Part shown: piece after piece, positions 13,733-25,489 of the stretch
How positions within the stretch are numbered: position 1 is the stretch's first letter
How the letters are laid out: each line of letters opens with the position of its first letter
Assembly: GCA_943735955.1 (NCBI GenBank)
Contig: OX030966.1
Coordinates: 2,909,511 to 2,973,510 of the forward strand
Source of the DNA: Piscicola geometra
Lineage: Eukaryota > Annelida > Clitellata > Hirudinida > Piscicolidae
Length of the DNA: 64,000 nucleotides
Reading direction: 5' to 3'
The notes under the pieces: generated by a model
Databases searched by the model: none
What the model saw: the letters and a program-made list of their open reading frames with translations, nothing else
Told to the model about the DNA's origin: nothing
Position numbers and translations under genes: made by a program

Positions 13733-13904
13733 ATTTTCACTGCTCTAATACTTTTTTGTTTTTGCCATCTTATTAATTTTTTTACCATTTTCATCAATAT
13801 TTCTAGATTGGCCTTTATCTCTTCAATGTATGTAAACAACTTCAAAAGTAAAGGATCAGATGATTAACCTGCATGAATATTTCAACAATGGGTTAAATGG
13901 AATA

Positions 13905-14255
13905 TTAGTTTAGGCTTTCAAACCATGTCCCAATTCGATTAACTTCAGCAACATTATTTAATGTACATGTCAAACCACTGGAGGATATCCTGTTCTTTTT
14001 TGGTAGTGGCTTTTCAGCCTGATTTGACGAACCTGTATCTTTTCGTCGGAAAAGTAATCGATAATCTTGTTGGCCTTTAAGACCGTGTTCCGAGAGGATA
14101 TGGAATAATTTAGGTTGCGCTTTGTGACTTACATTATAAACCACAGCCCAATTAATCAACTGCTCTTTGAGATCCTTCGATTTTGAACCCCTTAAGGATT
14201 TAACATTAGCTGGGTCTAATCTACTATGAATGATTTCATCATCATCTGATGTCAT
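13905..14255 (-). pseudogene. Short ORF resembling a transposon-associated protein
   Basis: 116 codons from an ATG to a stop. The middle part (LKEQLINWAVVYNVSHKA, then LFHILSEHGL) resembles the short region with pattern L..W....NISH.A...LL.IL..H found near the start of some transposon-encoded proteins. There is no DNA-binding or catalytic domain next to it. It could be a single exon or a relic. Confidence 0.3.
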
Positions 14256-14259
14256 TTCA

Positions 14260-15265
14260 CAATTACTACTTGTATCAAGAGTTCAACTTATAATTTCATC
14301 ATCCATATCCTTATCAAGAGAAGTACAAGCCTTTCCATTAACAAAACCTTAAACTTTTGCTTTTTTTATCTATTACCTTCATGAGAATAAGTACTTTCTA
14401 AAATTTCAGATACTTTTCTTTTAATTTGTCGATACCTAGTAATTCTACTAAATGAAAATTCTTTATCCGTATTATACAAATAATTTTCCGCCGCTAGTCT
14501 TGATTAAATAACTTTGTAAATTAATAAACAATAATTTTTTTGAAATTTTTTAAAAATAAAATGCTATATTTTAGAAAATGTTTGAAGTTTGCTAACTGAG
14601 AATAATCTACACAAGGTAATTATAAAATAAATCTGAAAGCATAGAAATAAAAACTAATATTATTTCAAAAATTATGTAACTTTTATTCCAGAAAGATTCG
14701 TTAAGATTTAACAATTGCAATTTAACATTTTGGTTATTAAAAATTGTTTTTTTATATAAATATCAAAGCATAGATGTTTAAAAAGTATAGCTCCCATTAA
14801 GGCTTTTTATAAAAAAACGGTAAAAATTTCAATAGCCCATTTAGCCCATTAGAACCCATGGGTATGCATACAGCACCCATATAAGCTTTTTTTAAAAACA
14901 CAGTAGGATTTTTCCTAAAATTTTATTTGGCACATATAGGACCAATATATGTTATTTGTTATTCCTTGTCCAAAACTCCCACATAGAACCCATTTAGCAT
15001 TTTCACAGAGTAAGTCTTCGTCAAGCCAATGATCAAGCACAAAAATAGATTTACTGCGTTAATTCATACTTTTCGTGTGTCAGATTAGTTATTGGAAAAT
15101 CTTTAATACTGGGAATCTGTCATCTTGTCAGTCTCCTAACTCGTCGAATAAAAAGTTTTGAATATAATATTTTTACATTTTAAAGAATTCATTTGTATTA
15201 ATAAGAAATTTTTTATCGACTGTTGGATGTTTTTCAATTTATTCAGGGATGGCCACAGCGATCTA
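14260..15265. other. No gene seen
   Basis: AT-rich. Includes CCCATTTAGC / TAGAACCCATGGG-like short repeats around 14835-15000. No supported coding feature. Confidence 0.5.
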
Positions 15266-15269
15266 GGCG

Positions 15270-15375
15270 AGGAAACCGGCCACAACAACAATAATTCCAG
15301 TCTTGGCAAGAGCCTTTGTTGCACCTCCAGTTGCACCTTAAACAGCAGTGCGGGGGATTCTGAAAGATGAGAGTG
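15270..15375 (-). pseudogene. Decayed transmembrane-exon fragment
   Basis: The minus-strand translation reads TKALAKTGIIVVVAGFLA, stop, IAVAIPE, stop. This looks like one membrane helix broken by stops, and it is alignable with 9240-9370. The plus strand is also open here (DGHSDLGEETGHN...), after an acceptor-like TTTATTCAG, so orientation is uncertain. Confidence 0.3.
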
Positions 15376-15520
15376 CTTTTGTGGCAATGATGATGTGGTG
15401 ATGATTTTGCTGTGGTAGGGGTGAAGATGCAGTGGTGATGATGATGCTGTGGTAGGGGTGAAGATGCAGTGGTGATGATGATGCTGTGGTAGGGGTGATG
15501 TTACTGTGGTGATGATGAGA
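15376..15520. repeat. ~42-bp minisatellite, GTGATGATGATGCTGTGGTAG type
   Basis: Three imperfect copies of GATGATGCTGTGGTAGGGGT followed by GAAGATGCAGTG. Confidence 0.8.
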
Positions 15521-15529
15521 GGTGAAAGC

Positions 15530-18500
15530 TGGACATCAGACTTAACGCGGAAAAGCAAGCAATATCTTGCTTCTAAAAGACCAAATTATTTCTCGGTTTC
15601 TATAATTTATTAGATCCATTTGACCCTTAATCACGTGCAATCACATACTTTGTGCCATTCAAGCGCAACAATGATAAAAGGATTTTAAAATCTTTTTCGC
15701 AAATAATTTGATGTTTTTACATTGCTTTTGCAATATTAAAATCATTTTTTAAAATTTATTCATGAATAATAACTATGTTTCAATCAAAAATTCTGATCAC
15801 ACAATACAATTAATTAGACTTGCGTTTTTTTCACAGCATGTTACAAACCATTTTCAGGCATTGATATAAATCTTTCTCACTGATTGGGGTGATTTTTCAT
15901 TGTATTTTTATTCTTTTTTTTACCTTTTACCATTTCTGTTTTATTATTTATTTTGTGACCTCCATTATAAATTCTCTTAATTAATATTCAGTTTCCTAGT
16001 TTCTTCCCTGCTTCGATAGTTTCTTTTTCATTCATCATTCTTTATGTAAAACCTTTCAAATAAAAATATATTTTTTAACCCACTTATATTAATAATATTC
16101 CATCATCTAGGTAATGACCATTCATCTATCCTCTCATTCAACCAATCTAATCACCACGGTCCTGAGAAGCAAGGTACCTTTTGTCACTTGATTGACGAGT
16201 GGCTTAGGCTGGGAAGGTCTCACGCATTGGCGGCTAGTAGCTCCGATGTGGCCTTCGAGGGACTGAAATCATCATAAAAAGTATTTAAGATGATCAGAGG
16301 TGGATTCGGGTAGTTTATCACACGAGGGTGTTGGTTGGTTAGTTAGTTAGTTTAATTGTGTAAATAAATAACTTTTAAGTAGCAAGCTGAATAGAGGGGT
16401 ATTGTTAACTTATTTCACAAAATTGAGATGTATCTTGCCATGAGGGAAGATTGATAAAGATATTTTTTCTTCCAAGAAAATGATCAATAGCTCTAACTCA
16501 AGTATTGAAACTGTGCATTTGATTTATGTCTTGAGACAAAAGATGAATAAGGACCAATGATTGATCGATAAACACCCGACAAAGCAACGAACGTTGACCA
16601 GCTGCACACCGTGTCTAGAATGAAAAATCTGCGGTGGCACTCATTCGTTCATAAATATTGAGTTGAGTCTATAAATTCTTCAAAAATTATTTTCAAACAG
16701 ATTAAATTTTTTATATAGTTGGAATTATTTTATTTAAATTTTTATAAATGTACTTGAATAAATATACGCGTTTTTTCGATGCGTGAGTGAAAAGCTTCCA
16801 CATGAGTCGCCTTCTGAAGATTTCTTTTTTCAAAACACTCCAAAGATAATATTGTATTTATTCAATCACATTGGATAATAACAATCACGTCATCTTCCAT
16901 GCATTCGTAATCATTCTTTAACTTTTTTCTATCAATAACACTTTTATACCTTCCATTCACCTTCACCCCACACCCACTACCCATTTACCACTTTCTACCG
17001 CCATCATCTACTGCTTGTCAACCACCTTCATACTCAAATTATTCACCACTCTTCCACCAACTTTCCACTACTGAAAAATTTTTCATCACTGCGTCATTCT
17101 TCACCACTGCACCAGCAAGAACCGAGTGAATTGTCACCACGTGGAAGCAGACATGACGCAGAAGAAGGAGGTTTTAAGACATGCTGATGATGCTATCAAA
17201 CTATTTCTGCAGTAGTCGATGTGTTTGTTAACAACTCTAGTTAGGATTTTTTCCATAGAAAATAAATAAGAACAGGCGACAGGTATTGATAAATAATAAA
17301 ATTTATAGATTCTGGGCTTTTCCTAATAAATACATTTTGAATAGTTCAAGTGCTATTTATTGAAAAAAACTTTTTCGACTTTTAATTTATTGTATACTTA
17401 CTTTTTTCTTTCTTAACTAAAACTCTTGTAACTCAATGCGTAAATATGAATAAAACTTCACTGAAACGAACTTTTCAGTGGTTTCAGAGCGGCTTGATAG
17501 CAGCTTGCAAAAAGGATTTTCCACTACAACAGTGGTTATGATAGAAGCCTTCTATTAGAAGGCTTTGGTCTGTCATCTGCTCTTCTCGCCATGTGTAGAA
17601 GACCCACCAGAGCACACAATTTGGACATTATTTGTTAATGATTCCAACGCCCTCTACTGGAACGAGAATTCAATGCTGATGATGAACCTCTGGACAGAAC
17701 AAGTCTCATACTTTAGAGACGACTTTTGAGAACACCTATTTTCTCTTCTTTCAAACGTCTCCCATTCATCAAACTTTTTTAAAGCGATCTTTTAAAAGAT
17801 CGTATCATTATACAGAATTTCAGAAAATTTTCAATGTTACATAATTTTTAACCACTTTTTTTCAGTACTTAAATCTGAATTATAATTATAATCTTCATAA
17901 TTGTATTACAAAGAATTTTCGTGCTTTTTGAATAATTCATGGTTTTTGGCAATTGTTTTAGGTGCAAAAAATTTTCACTTACTAAGTTTCTACAACTAAC
18001 TTTGTTGTTTCATAAAATAATTTTATTAGAGTTTCACCTATATTTTAGAAAGTTGACTTTTTAAAATTAATAAAGGCTAGAAGACCAATAAATATTCATT
18101 TCTCATAATGAAACTCTAAGCTTTCAGTTTATTAAAAATAGTTGGTGTCTGAAATAATAATTAAAACTGCTGACAGATTCGTTTGTGGTTCTACAGAAGC
18201 ATGCCTTCGGGCGTTTGATTCCCAAAACGATGCCTTTTAATCAACCATGCATGCACCAGAAAGGCATTTTTTAAATAATGTTTTATATTTATAAACAATT
18301 ATCTTTTTTCGATACCATAAAAACATTTTTGAAAGTTTTTTTTAAATTTAAAAATTACTTTTGCATTCAAACTATCAAGTACCAAGATTTTGTTGCAGAT
18401 CCGTCTTTTTAGTGACATCTTCCGTATTGCGTTTCCAGCTAATGGTTTGGATCCGATAACTTAAACTCACCACAGCACCTGCACACTTTTTATTTCTTTT

Positions 18501-21500
18501 TTTATGTGATTATAAAGACTTATTTTCTCATAGTTATTCAATATCTTTTTTCTCCCGTCATATCTCGGTGCTATTAGCATGTCGACGTAGGCTCTCGCAT
18601 TTGTCTTCTCGTGTTTGTGTCTTGTGCCTTTTGGTTTCACTGCGTGGATCCACACTAATGGGCGATGGCAGAAATCAAATCAAAACATTCAAAGTAACGA
18701 ATCGCCGTCTTAACAATTACACCATTGTCATTCAACGTTCAAAATTTTTAGATTTTTAAATTGACAAAATAATGTTGATTTACTCTAATGAGTTTCATTT
18801 ATTGACTGAATTAACTAGTGATTTCAAAAGTTTTTTCCAAAAAAGTATTTTATAATTATTTAAAGCAATCTAAAAAAATATGTTTTGCATTTCCAAAAAA
18901 ACAAACAATTTATTAGATAAATAATTAAGCGCATGGCTTTATTATTTTAACTACGACCATAAAATCACTGAATATTTTACGGAGTATTAATACTTTTTGA
19001 TATGTCCGATCATCTTGTCTTTAATTCTCACTTTGGCTAATTATTTCTTAGAGAAAATAGGCACTGCCAAGAATAGCCTTCTAAATTTTAGAATCTAAAA
19101 GAAATTACGGAGATAAAAATTTTCCACGATGATCAATTCTGTCGCAAAAATTTCTTTCTAAAAAGTTTGATGAAAAAATATTTGTAATAAATGAATTATG
19201 CTTTCGATTTTTTAGCAAAAGATAATTTGCTGCAAACTTGAAATGTCTTAGTGTTATATTATGATAGATTAAAAAAAGTACTTAAAATTTATAAAAAAAG
19301 TTGTGTACACTTTTCAAAATAGAGTTTTATATGTTTTTAAAAATTAGTTGCTTCTTTCTCTAACACCTTTTTTATCTACGACCGAAAAAAAAATGAATTT
19401 CACTGAAAGGTTAGCTGTAATTTATATTGTGAAAATGTGTTGATCAAAGATATGCAGAATAACTGAAAGACGCTTTGAGGTTTATAATGGATCTAATAAA
19501 GAGGCTAAGTGTTTGCTGAAAAAGGCTTAAAGTCGATAATAGAAATAAAATTAGCCGCAAGTTGTTTGCATTCTATTAGGTTTTCTATAAACAAATAAAT
19601 ATGTCCAAGCTTTTTTGTTTTGATTTTTAAAAACATATACAAAATCTGATAATTGGAACCGCTGATCCAAACGATAAAATTAATCCGATAGAATAGTTTA
19701 TGGGACTGGTTCTTTATGAGTTAAGAACGCTAAATTAAAAAGTATTTTTGGTTTCTGTTATAGAAAATGACAACATGCGTACATTCACAATTTATTCACC
19801 TAATAAATTATTGAATGATTTGAAGTAGATTATATTTAAATGTTAACTTTTAGTTTTTTATTCAAACAGAAAAAAATTGGTTATAGCTAGTATATTTAAC
19901 TAATAAAATGTTTTCTTATAAAATAAGTTTATTATTATTTAATATTTAAAGAATTATTAAAAACACTTTTTACTCACTAAAGAAAAAATATATATTATTT
20001 TTATTTCTTGAATAAACTTTTGAAAATTTGAGAGTGAACTTCGAGCTAAAAGTTGTTGCCCTTTCTTGAACAGAACTAATTTCGCATTATTTCAGCCTAA
20101 TGCCAGCACATAGCGTTCGATCCATGTTTATAAAACTATTTATCTTTATTTATAAATCTCGCTTAATCGTTCAGCGCAAAATCTTTTTAATTTATCAACT
20201 TGAGCACCCTGCCACAAATAAATCTATATTAGGTCGATTTTAATTTTCTCATCCATCACTACTTTCTTCAACACCCCTTTCTCTTTTCCAATTTTTTTAC
20301 ATTTTTGTTCTGTCTTTTATTTCTCTAACCCCTTTTCTATCACCTTTATAATTTTTTCAAAGCTTTTTACACAATTTTTTTTTCTCACAATTTTCTGGTT
20401 ACTTCATTTTTTATTCATTCTTGCCACTTAATGTTACCACAATTGCGTGATTCTATTACCTCCAGGCTTCAAACATAAAAGTTCAAGAAAAAATTGTTCA
20501 TCAAAAAGTTAAACGATTATTTTGTGGTGAATCTATTTACTTCGTTCCGTTTCATGAAAACCTTTGCTTCTAAAAAATGGTTGGAATAATGTAGGAAAGG
20601 ATCGTTAATGTGGCGTTTGTGCATTCGGTCAGAGCCACTAAGTTAAACTCCGAGTAGTGCAGTGCCAAGCCTTATTCTCAAAAAAGTGTTCTCCATTAGA
20701 TGCAGTGTAGATGTGTTATAGGTGAAAGTGTTTTTTCTAGACTGACTATAAACTATCTCTATAAATTGACTGACTTTAAAATTTCATATTATTTAAAAAG
20801 ACATTTTTTTCCACATCATTATCATCATTCAAATCCAATTACCGAATAAGATTTATGGGACATTTTCCTAGTGTCCTTTTTCTGAACTAATACTGCATTG
20901 TATAAGCGGCTAATAATTAGCCATGAATGATGCTTGATAAGCATTGCTTATATTTATCTCAACTTGTGTTTTTTTGAGAAAAAAAAATTAATGAGTTTTT
21001 AAAAAATAATAATAAAATATTCTCAGTAAAAGCGCTGAATGAAATTGCTTTAAGCCAATCAGTTTTCGAAGTTTATATGTAACGCGGGGTTTTTCAAGTC
21101 TACTTTAAATTAAGTTCACATTTAAATTTTTTGTTTAGTAGTTTACTACCACTATTGGAAGTTTAAAAAAAATAGAAATATGATTATATTCCAAACTTGA
21201 AATTAAAAATGTAAAAATTATTTATTAAATAATAAAAAATAGAAAATAGATAGAATGTAGTTTTATCGATTCATGTATTCCACTATGGCTTTTACTATTT
21301 TAAAAATAATGTTTTAATGATTCTATTGATTTGTTTTATTACTCATTAATTATTTAAACCCTTGGAAATTTAATTCCATTGTTATCTTTTTTTATTTTGA
21401 TCAAAATATGCAATATAAAATTAATAAAAAATAATTAGATAGTTAATTTACTTTTGTAAATTTTAAATAGATTCAAATTTTATATGAAGGTAAGTGTTAA

Positions 21501-21840
21501 AATCGCATTATCAAATTTCTCAATGAACTTAAAAAGCAAGATTTTTAATTTTTATTTTTAAAATAGAAATAAACAACGTTTCCAATAAACTTTGACGTGA
21601 ATTATTTCATTAAACTTATGTTTTTAATTAAGTTCAACTAGGATTTGCTTTAAAAGTTTTTTTCTCTACTCGGGAATCTGTTTTTTTAATGAAAACTTTA
21701 GAACAACAGTTTTTTTCTTTAAACATCTATTATTACTTGAACATGTTTTTAAAACTAATTTAATAAATATTTAGTTACTTTTCATCGATAAAACTTTAAT
21801 GTTCAACTTTTTTTGTAGAAAATGTAGAAAATATAAAATA
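15530..21840. other. Large gene-poor interval with isolated candidate exons
   Basis: AT-rich. I can support no complete gene. Coding-like islands on the plus strand follow acceptor-like sites at 16112-16278 (listed separately), about 17119-17215 (CHHVEADMTQKKEVL then RHADDAIKLFLQ, stop) and about 17636-17729 (NALYWNENSMLMMNLW). They could be parts of one unrecognised gene or chance. 17550-17568 is a short hairpin (AGCCTTCTATTAGAAGGCT). Confidence 0.4.
16112..16278 (+). other. Candidate terminal exon, unknown protein
   Basis: Acceptor TTCCATCATCTAG, then 55 open codons to TAA in locally GC-richer sequence: SILSFNQSNHHGPEKQG, then FCHLIDEWLRLGRSHALAAS, then DVAFEGLKSS. Composition and openness suggest coding, but I do not recognise the family and found no partner exon. 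Confidence 0.3.
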
Positions 21841-21847
21841 AGGATAT

Positions 21848-22058
21848 GAAACCCTCGTCTTTTGTGAGAAATGTGGTACGATAATAGAGCTACCAGAAGT
21901 AAAAAGATAACTTGGGGAAAGAAGTGCTAGGGCCTCAGATTGAGCACCAGTGCAAAGCTTGCAAGCACCTTTGGCTTCTTACTTCATCAGGCAGATGAGC
22001 TCTAAAGATGAAGGACAGACTGTTTTCTACAAATGTCTCAAGTGTAAAAATGTTGTAA
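21848..22058 (+). pseudogene. POLR1H: Pseudogene of RNA polymerase I subunit RPA12
   Basis: The two zinc ribbons of RPA12 are both recognisable: the N-terminal one as ETLVFCEKCGTIIELPEV, the C-terminal one as GPQIEHQCKACKHLW and then, in another frame, RQMSSKDEGQTVFYKCLKCK, which matches the conserved C-terminal ribbon with its acidic D-E loop. A stop follows the first ribbon, most of the linker is missing and there is a frameshift inside the second ribbon. There are no introns between the parts, which suggests a processed copy. The gene product in living copies helps pol I cleave RNA and terminate. Confidence 0.8.
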
Positions 22059-22059
22059 A

Positions 22060-22455
22060 AATTAATTTTTTAAATGTGATAATTTCAATTGTTTTTAGCG
22101 TTTCCTCATTATTATTGTTCTGGCTTCAATATTATTTTTCCTATTTATTTTTCAAGATTGGCTGAAGAATAACAATTATAAATGTAAAAATTACGTTGAA
22201 TTTAATTAGAATTTGAATAGTTTTGCATATATAAAAGTGCTCCTTTCGGCTTCTACTATACATACAAATTAATTAGTGAATTAAAAACTATTAAATTTGC
22301 GAATTGAAACTGATTTAATTAGCGAATTAAAAAAGAAACTAATTTTGTTTTCATCGATTTTTCCACAGTTTTATAGCTTATTGCAACAAGTTAAAGATGA
22401 TTAATATTCTATTTAACAAATAAATAAAACTTTAGAAAGTACGTTTCCATATTTT
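22060..22455. other. No gene seen
   Basis: AT-rich sequence between the RPA12 pseudogene and the hAT relic. Confidence 0.5.
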
Positions 22456-22459
22456 TCAA

Positions 22460-22800
22460 ACCGTTGTATAGTTCATGGCAAAACGAGAGCGCAGATATTT
22501 CAGAAAAAGAGCATTTAAGCATTGATGTAAGTTTAGAGCTAAAAAAACTTAGTGCTATTGATATCGCTGACCAAATTTATAATTTTTTAACAAATTTAAA
22601 CTTCGACTCTGAGAAATACGTTGGATTGGGCATTATTAATTATATGCACTACCGACACTGCAGAACGTTCATTCAGCTTCCTTCGACGAATCAAAACATC
22701 GCTGAGAAGCACTGTTAGTAAAACCCAACTCAATGGATTGGCCATGTTGAGCATTCATCGTCAATGGGTTTCAGCAAACAAAAACAACTTATCGAAATGT
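22460..22800 (+). mobile_element. hAT transposase C-terminal relic
   Basis: In one frame 22620-22790 reads TDTAERSFSFLRRIKTSLRS then LNGLAMLSIHR, the dimerisation region of hAT-type transposases of the ZMYM/zinc-finger group. The preceding part (LKKLSAIDIADQIYNFL) is in a different frame, so there is at least one frameshift. The N-terminal and catalytic parts are absent. Confidence 0.75.
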
Positions 22801-23110
22801 AATTGCCAGTTACCCTCAAAAGCTTATTTTCAAAGAATAACTTTTTTCTTTATATTATGTGAATGAAGGTTTTTTCTGCTTAATTTGGAAATAAACTACC
22901 TTTTTTCCTACCATAAAAAAAATTTAACGTTGTAAATAAATAAAAAGCCCTTTAGTTTTTTCTTTGTATAAAGTAATGGAAAAAATAGTTTCTAAATTAA
23001 AAAATATAAAAACTGTCTTTTTTATTTGGAGCTGGATACACTTAGAGGCTTGAAGGGTACTAGGATGTATGCGAATTGAACAGACCACCTCTGTGTTAAG
23101 CCACATGTCG

Positions 23111-25486
23111 TTAACCCATTAACGCATACTGTCCTTTTTTAAGGACAGCAATAAAAAGTTTTTTTAATAATAGTTATCTTGATTATATTTATTATCTTTG
23201 CAGCTAATCCTGTCCTATATAAACTGAAGTCTTTGTTAAAAATTTTTTTGTGATTTGAAATTGATAGATTGTTTCGATATTCTGATTTTTCAAGGCGATA
23301 ACTAAATTTTTTGTGTTTTTGTCATGGCTCATGAAAAAAAGTTAGTTATAATTTTATTTAATGTCTACCATTCATAATGTATAATAATATTTCATTGTTA
23401 TTCATTCTTATATCTTTATTTAAAATAAATTTTATTTTACATGTAATATTATTTCCAAAAACTGTGTTTTATTGAGTGTCCTTTTTTAAGGACACTATGC
23501 AGTAATACTGATGGTAAAAACAATTATTTTCAGATTCGCTCTTCATGAAGTCCTTAGTATTTTGGAAGATGACAATGATTTCTTTTCAGCAGATATAGTC
23601 ATGATTCCTCCTACTGACCCAAACTGCTCTGATGAGGATAGTGGACCCGAGGATGGTGAAGGTACTCTAGATAATTTATCAAGAAACCAGCTAAATGCAG
23701 AAGCAGAAATAGTAATTTCCAAAATTGGGGAAGAGAAAACCACTATAAGTAGAGAAGAAACTGCTGTAAAAAGGCCAGCTAAAAAAATTAAAATTGATCG
23801 GAGATGGACCAAAAAAGACATTACTACTGGATTATTGGCAGATAATAGTTCAGAGGACAAACCAAATTTAGAAAACATGTCTCCTCTCACATTGTTTAAT
23901 TTATTTTTGGATGTACCAGTCATCAAGCTAATAACAGACATGTCAAATTTATATGCCAGCCAAAAACTAAAACAGCTGAATGCTACTGAAAATGAATATA
24001 GAGTGGTGCTGGCTATACTCATGCTTTCAGGTTATGTTCCTTTGGCAAACCGCAGGATGTACTGGGAACAGAGCGACGATGTACACAATCTAGCTGTAAG
24101 CAATGCTATGACTGTCAACAGATTTGAAGAGTTATTAAGATATTTGCATTGCAATGACAACGAGAAAATTAATAAGTTAGACAAGATGGCCAAAGTGCGT
24201 CCATTATTTGATGCTATGAATGAAAGATTTCTCAAATTTTGGCCCAAAGAATGTCATTTGGCGATTGATGAATCAATGGTGCCATATTATGGAAGGCATT
24301 CATCAAAACAGTTTATCAGAGGAAAACCCATAAGGTTTGGATATAAAGTTTGGTGCTTAAATAATAGGCTTGGGTATTTGGTAAATTGTAACCCGTATCA
24401 AGGAGCCTCTGAAGAGTTCAATAGCGAATTAGGACTTGGTGGATCGGTGGTATCTAAACTAATAAAATGCTTACCAAAAGACACTCCATTTGAGTTATAT
24501 TTTGATAATTTCTTCACCTCTTTTAGGTTGATTGAACAGTTAAAAAATAATAATATATTTGCAACTGGCACAGTTAGAAAAAACCGGATAGAAAAACGTC
24601 CAATTCAAGATGTTGAAATAATGAAAAAAAAGCCAAGAGGAGAATATGACTATTTATTGGATGAAGAATCGAATATCATTGTGGTAAGGTGGAATGATAA
24701 TAGCGTTGTTACTTTACTTTCAAGTAATCATGGAGTGGAGCCTATAAAAGAGGTGAAAAGATGGTCAGCATCTCAAAAAAAACATGTCCAAATTCCACAG
24801 CCTTTCCTTATAAACCGATATAATCATTACATGGGTGGAACGGACCAAATGGATAAAAATATTGAAAATGTTAGAATAAATATAAGGCTAAAAAAGTGGT
24901 GGTGGCCTTTATTTGGTTTTTTAATTGATGCCTCTGTCCACAATGCCTGGTGCATTTTTAAAAAGTATAATAAAAATGAAAAATTTACATGTGTGCAGTT
25001 TAGACGTCAGGTTGTGAAATCAATTCTAGGCCAAATTGATGTGAGTTTTTATTATTATTCATGTTAAACTGAAATATTTATAATTTTTTCATATGGTTTC
25101 AAACAGATCAAAAAAGAAAAAAAAGGATCCATGAATTTAGCTAAAAGCGTGATTGCAGATGTCCGATACGATGGAAAAGATCATTTTATTGGTAAAATTG
25201 AAGATGGCCAAAAAAGATGCAAGCAATGTGGAAAGAAAGTGGAAAAGAAATGCCTTAAATGTAATGTAGCTTTACATTTGGAGTGCTTCAGCATCTACCA
25301 CGAATCGTGATTACCGTCGGTAGCAATGCATAGCGTCCTTTTTTAAGGACATTTTTTATTTTCATCATAACTTTTTTTGTATAAAATATTTCAGACTAAT
25401 TTTTTGATTTTATTTGTTAGAATCGGGTTTTCAATAAAATGTTAAAAAATTAATTAATTCCTTTGAGTCATGCGTTAATGGGTTAA
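23111..25486 (+). mobile_element. Complete piggyBac element with TTAA target duplication
   Basis: TTAA at 23111-23114 and 25483-25486 flank 13-bp terminal inverted repeats CCCATTAACGCAT (23115-23127) and its reverse complement (25470-25482). Body length is 2368 bp. A hairpin sequence GTCCTTTTTTAAGGAC occurs three times: 23131-23146 and 25335-25350 close to the two ends, and 23478-23493 inside the first intron. Every diagnostic feature of an intact element is present. Confidence 0.96.
23324..25310 (+). CDS. piggyBac transposase, three exons, apparently intact
   Basis: Exons 23324-23340, 23534-25040 and 25107-25310 keep frame and give about 575 residues. Exon 1 encodes only MAHEK plus two bases; the acidic N-terminus FALHEVLSILEDD follows. 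The catalytic Asp residues typical of piggyBac are in IDESMVPYYG (about residue 250), YFDNFFTS (about 329) and GGTDQMDKN (about 443). Exon 3 supplies the C-terminal Cys-rich domain (RCKQCGKKVE, CLKC, HLEC) that binds the element ends. Without the 3' intron the protein would stop 9 codons after 25040 and lack this finger. The alternative ATG at 23511 lies in intron 1 and is less likely. No inactivating change seen. Confidence 0.94.
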
Positions 25487-25489
25487 TCA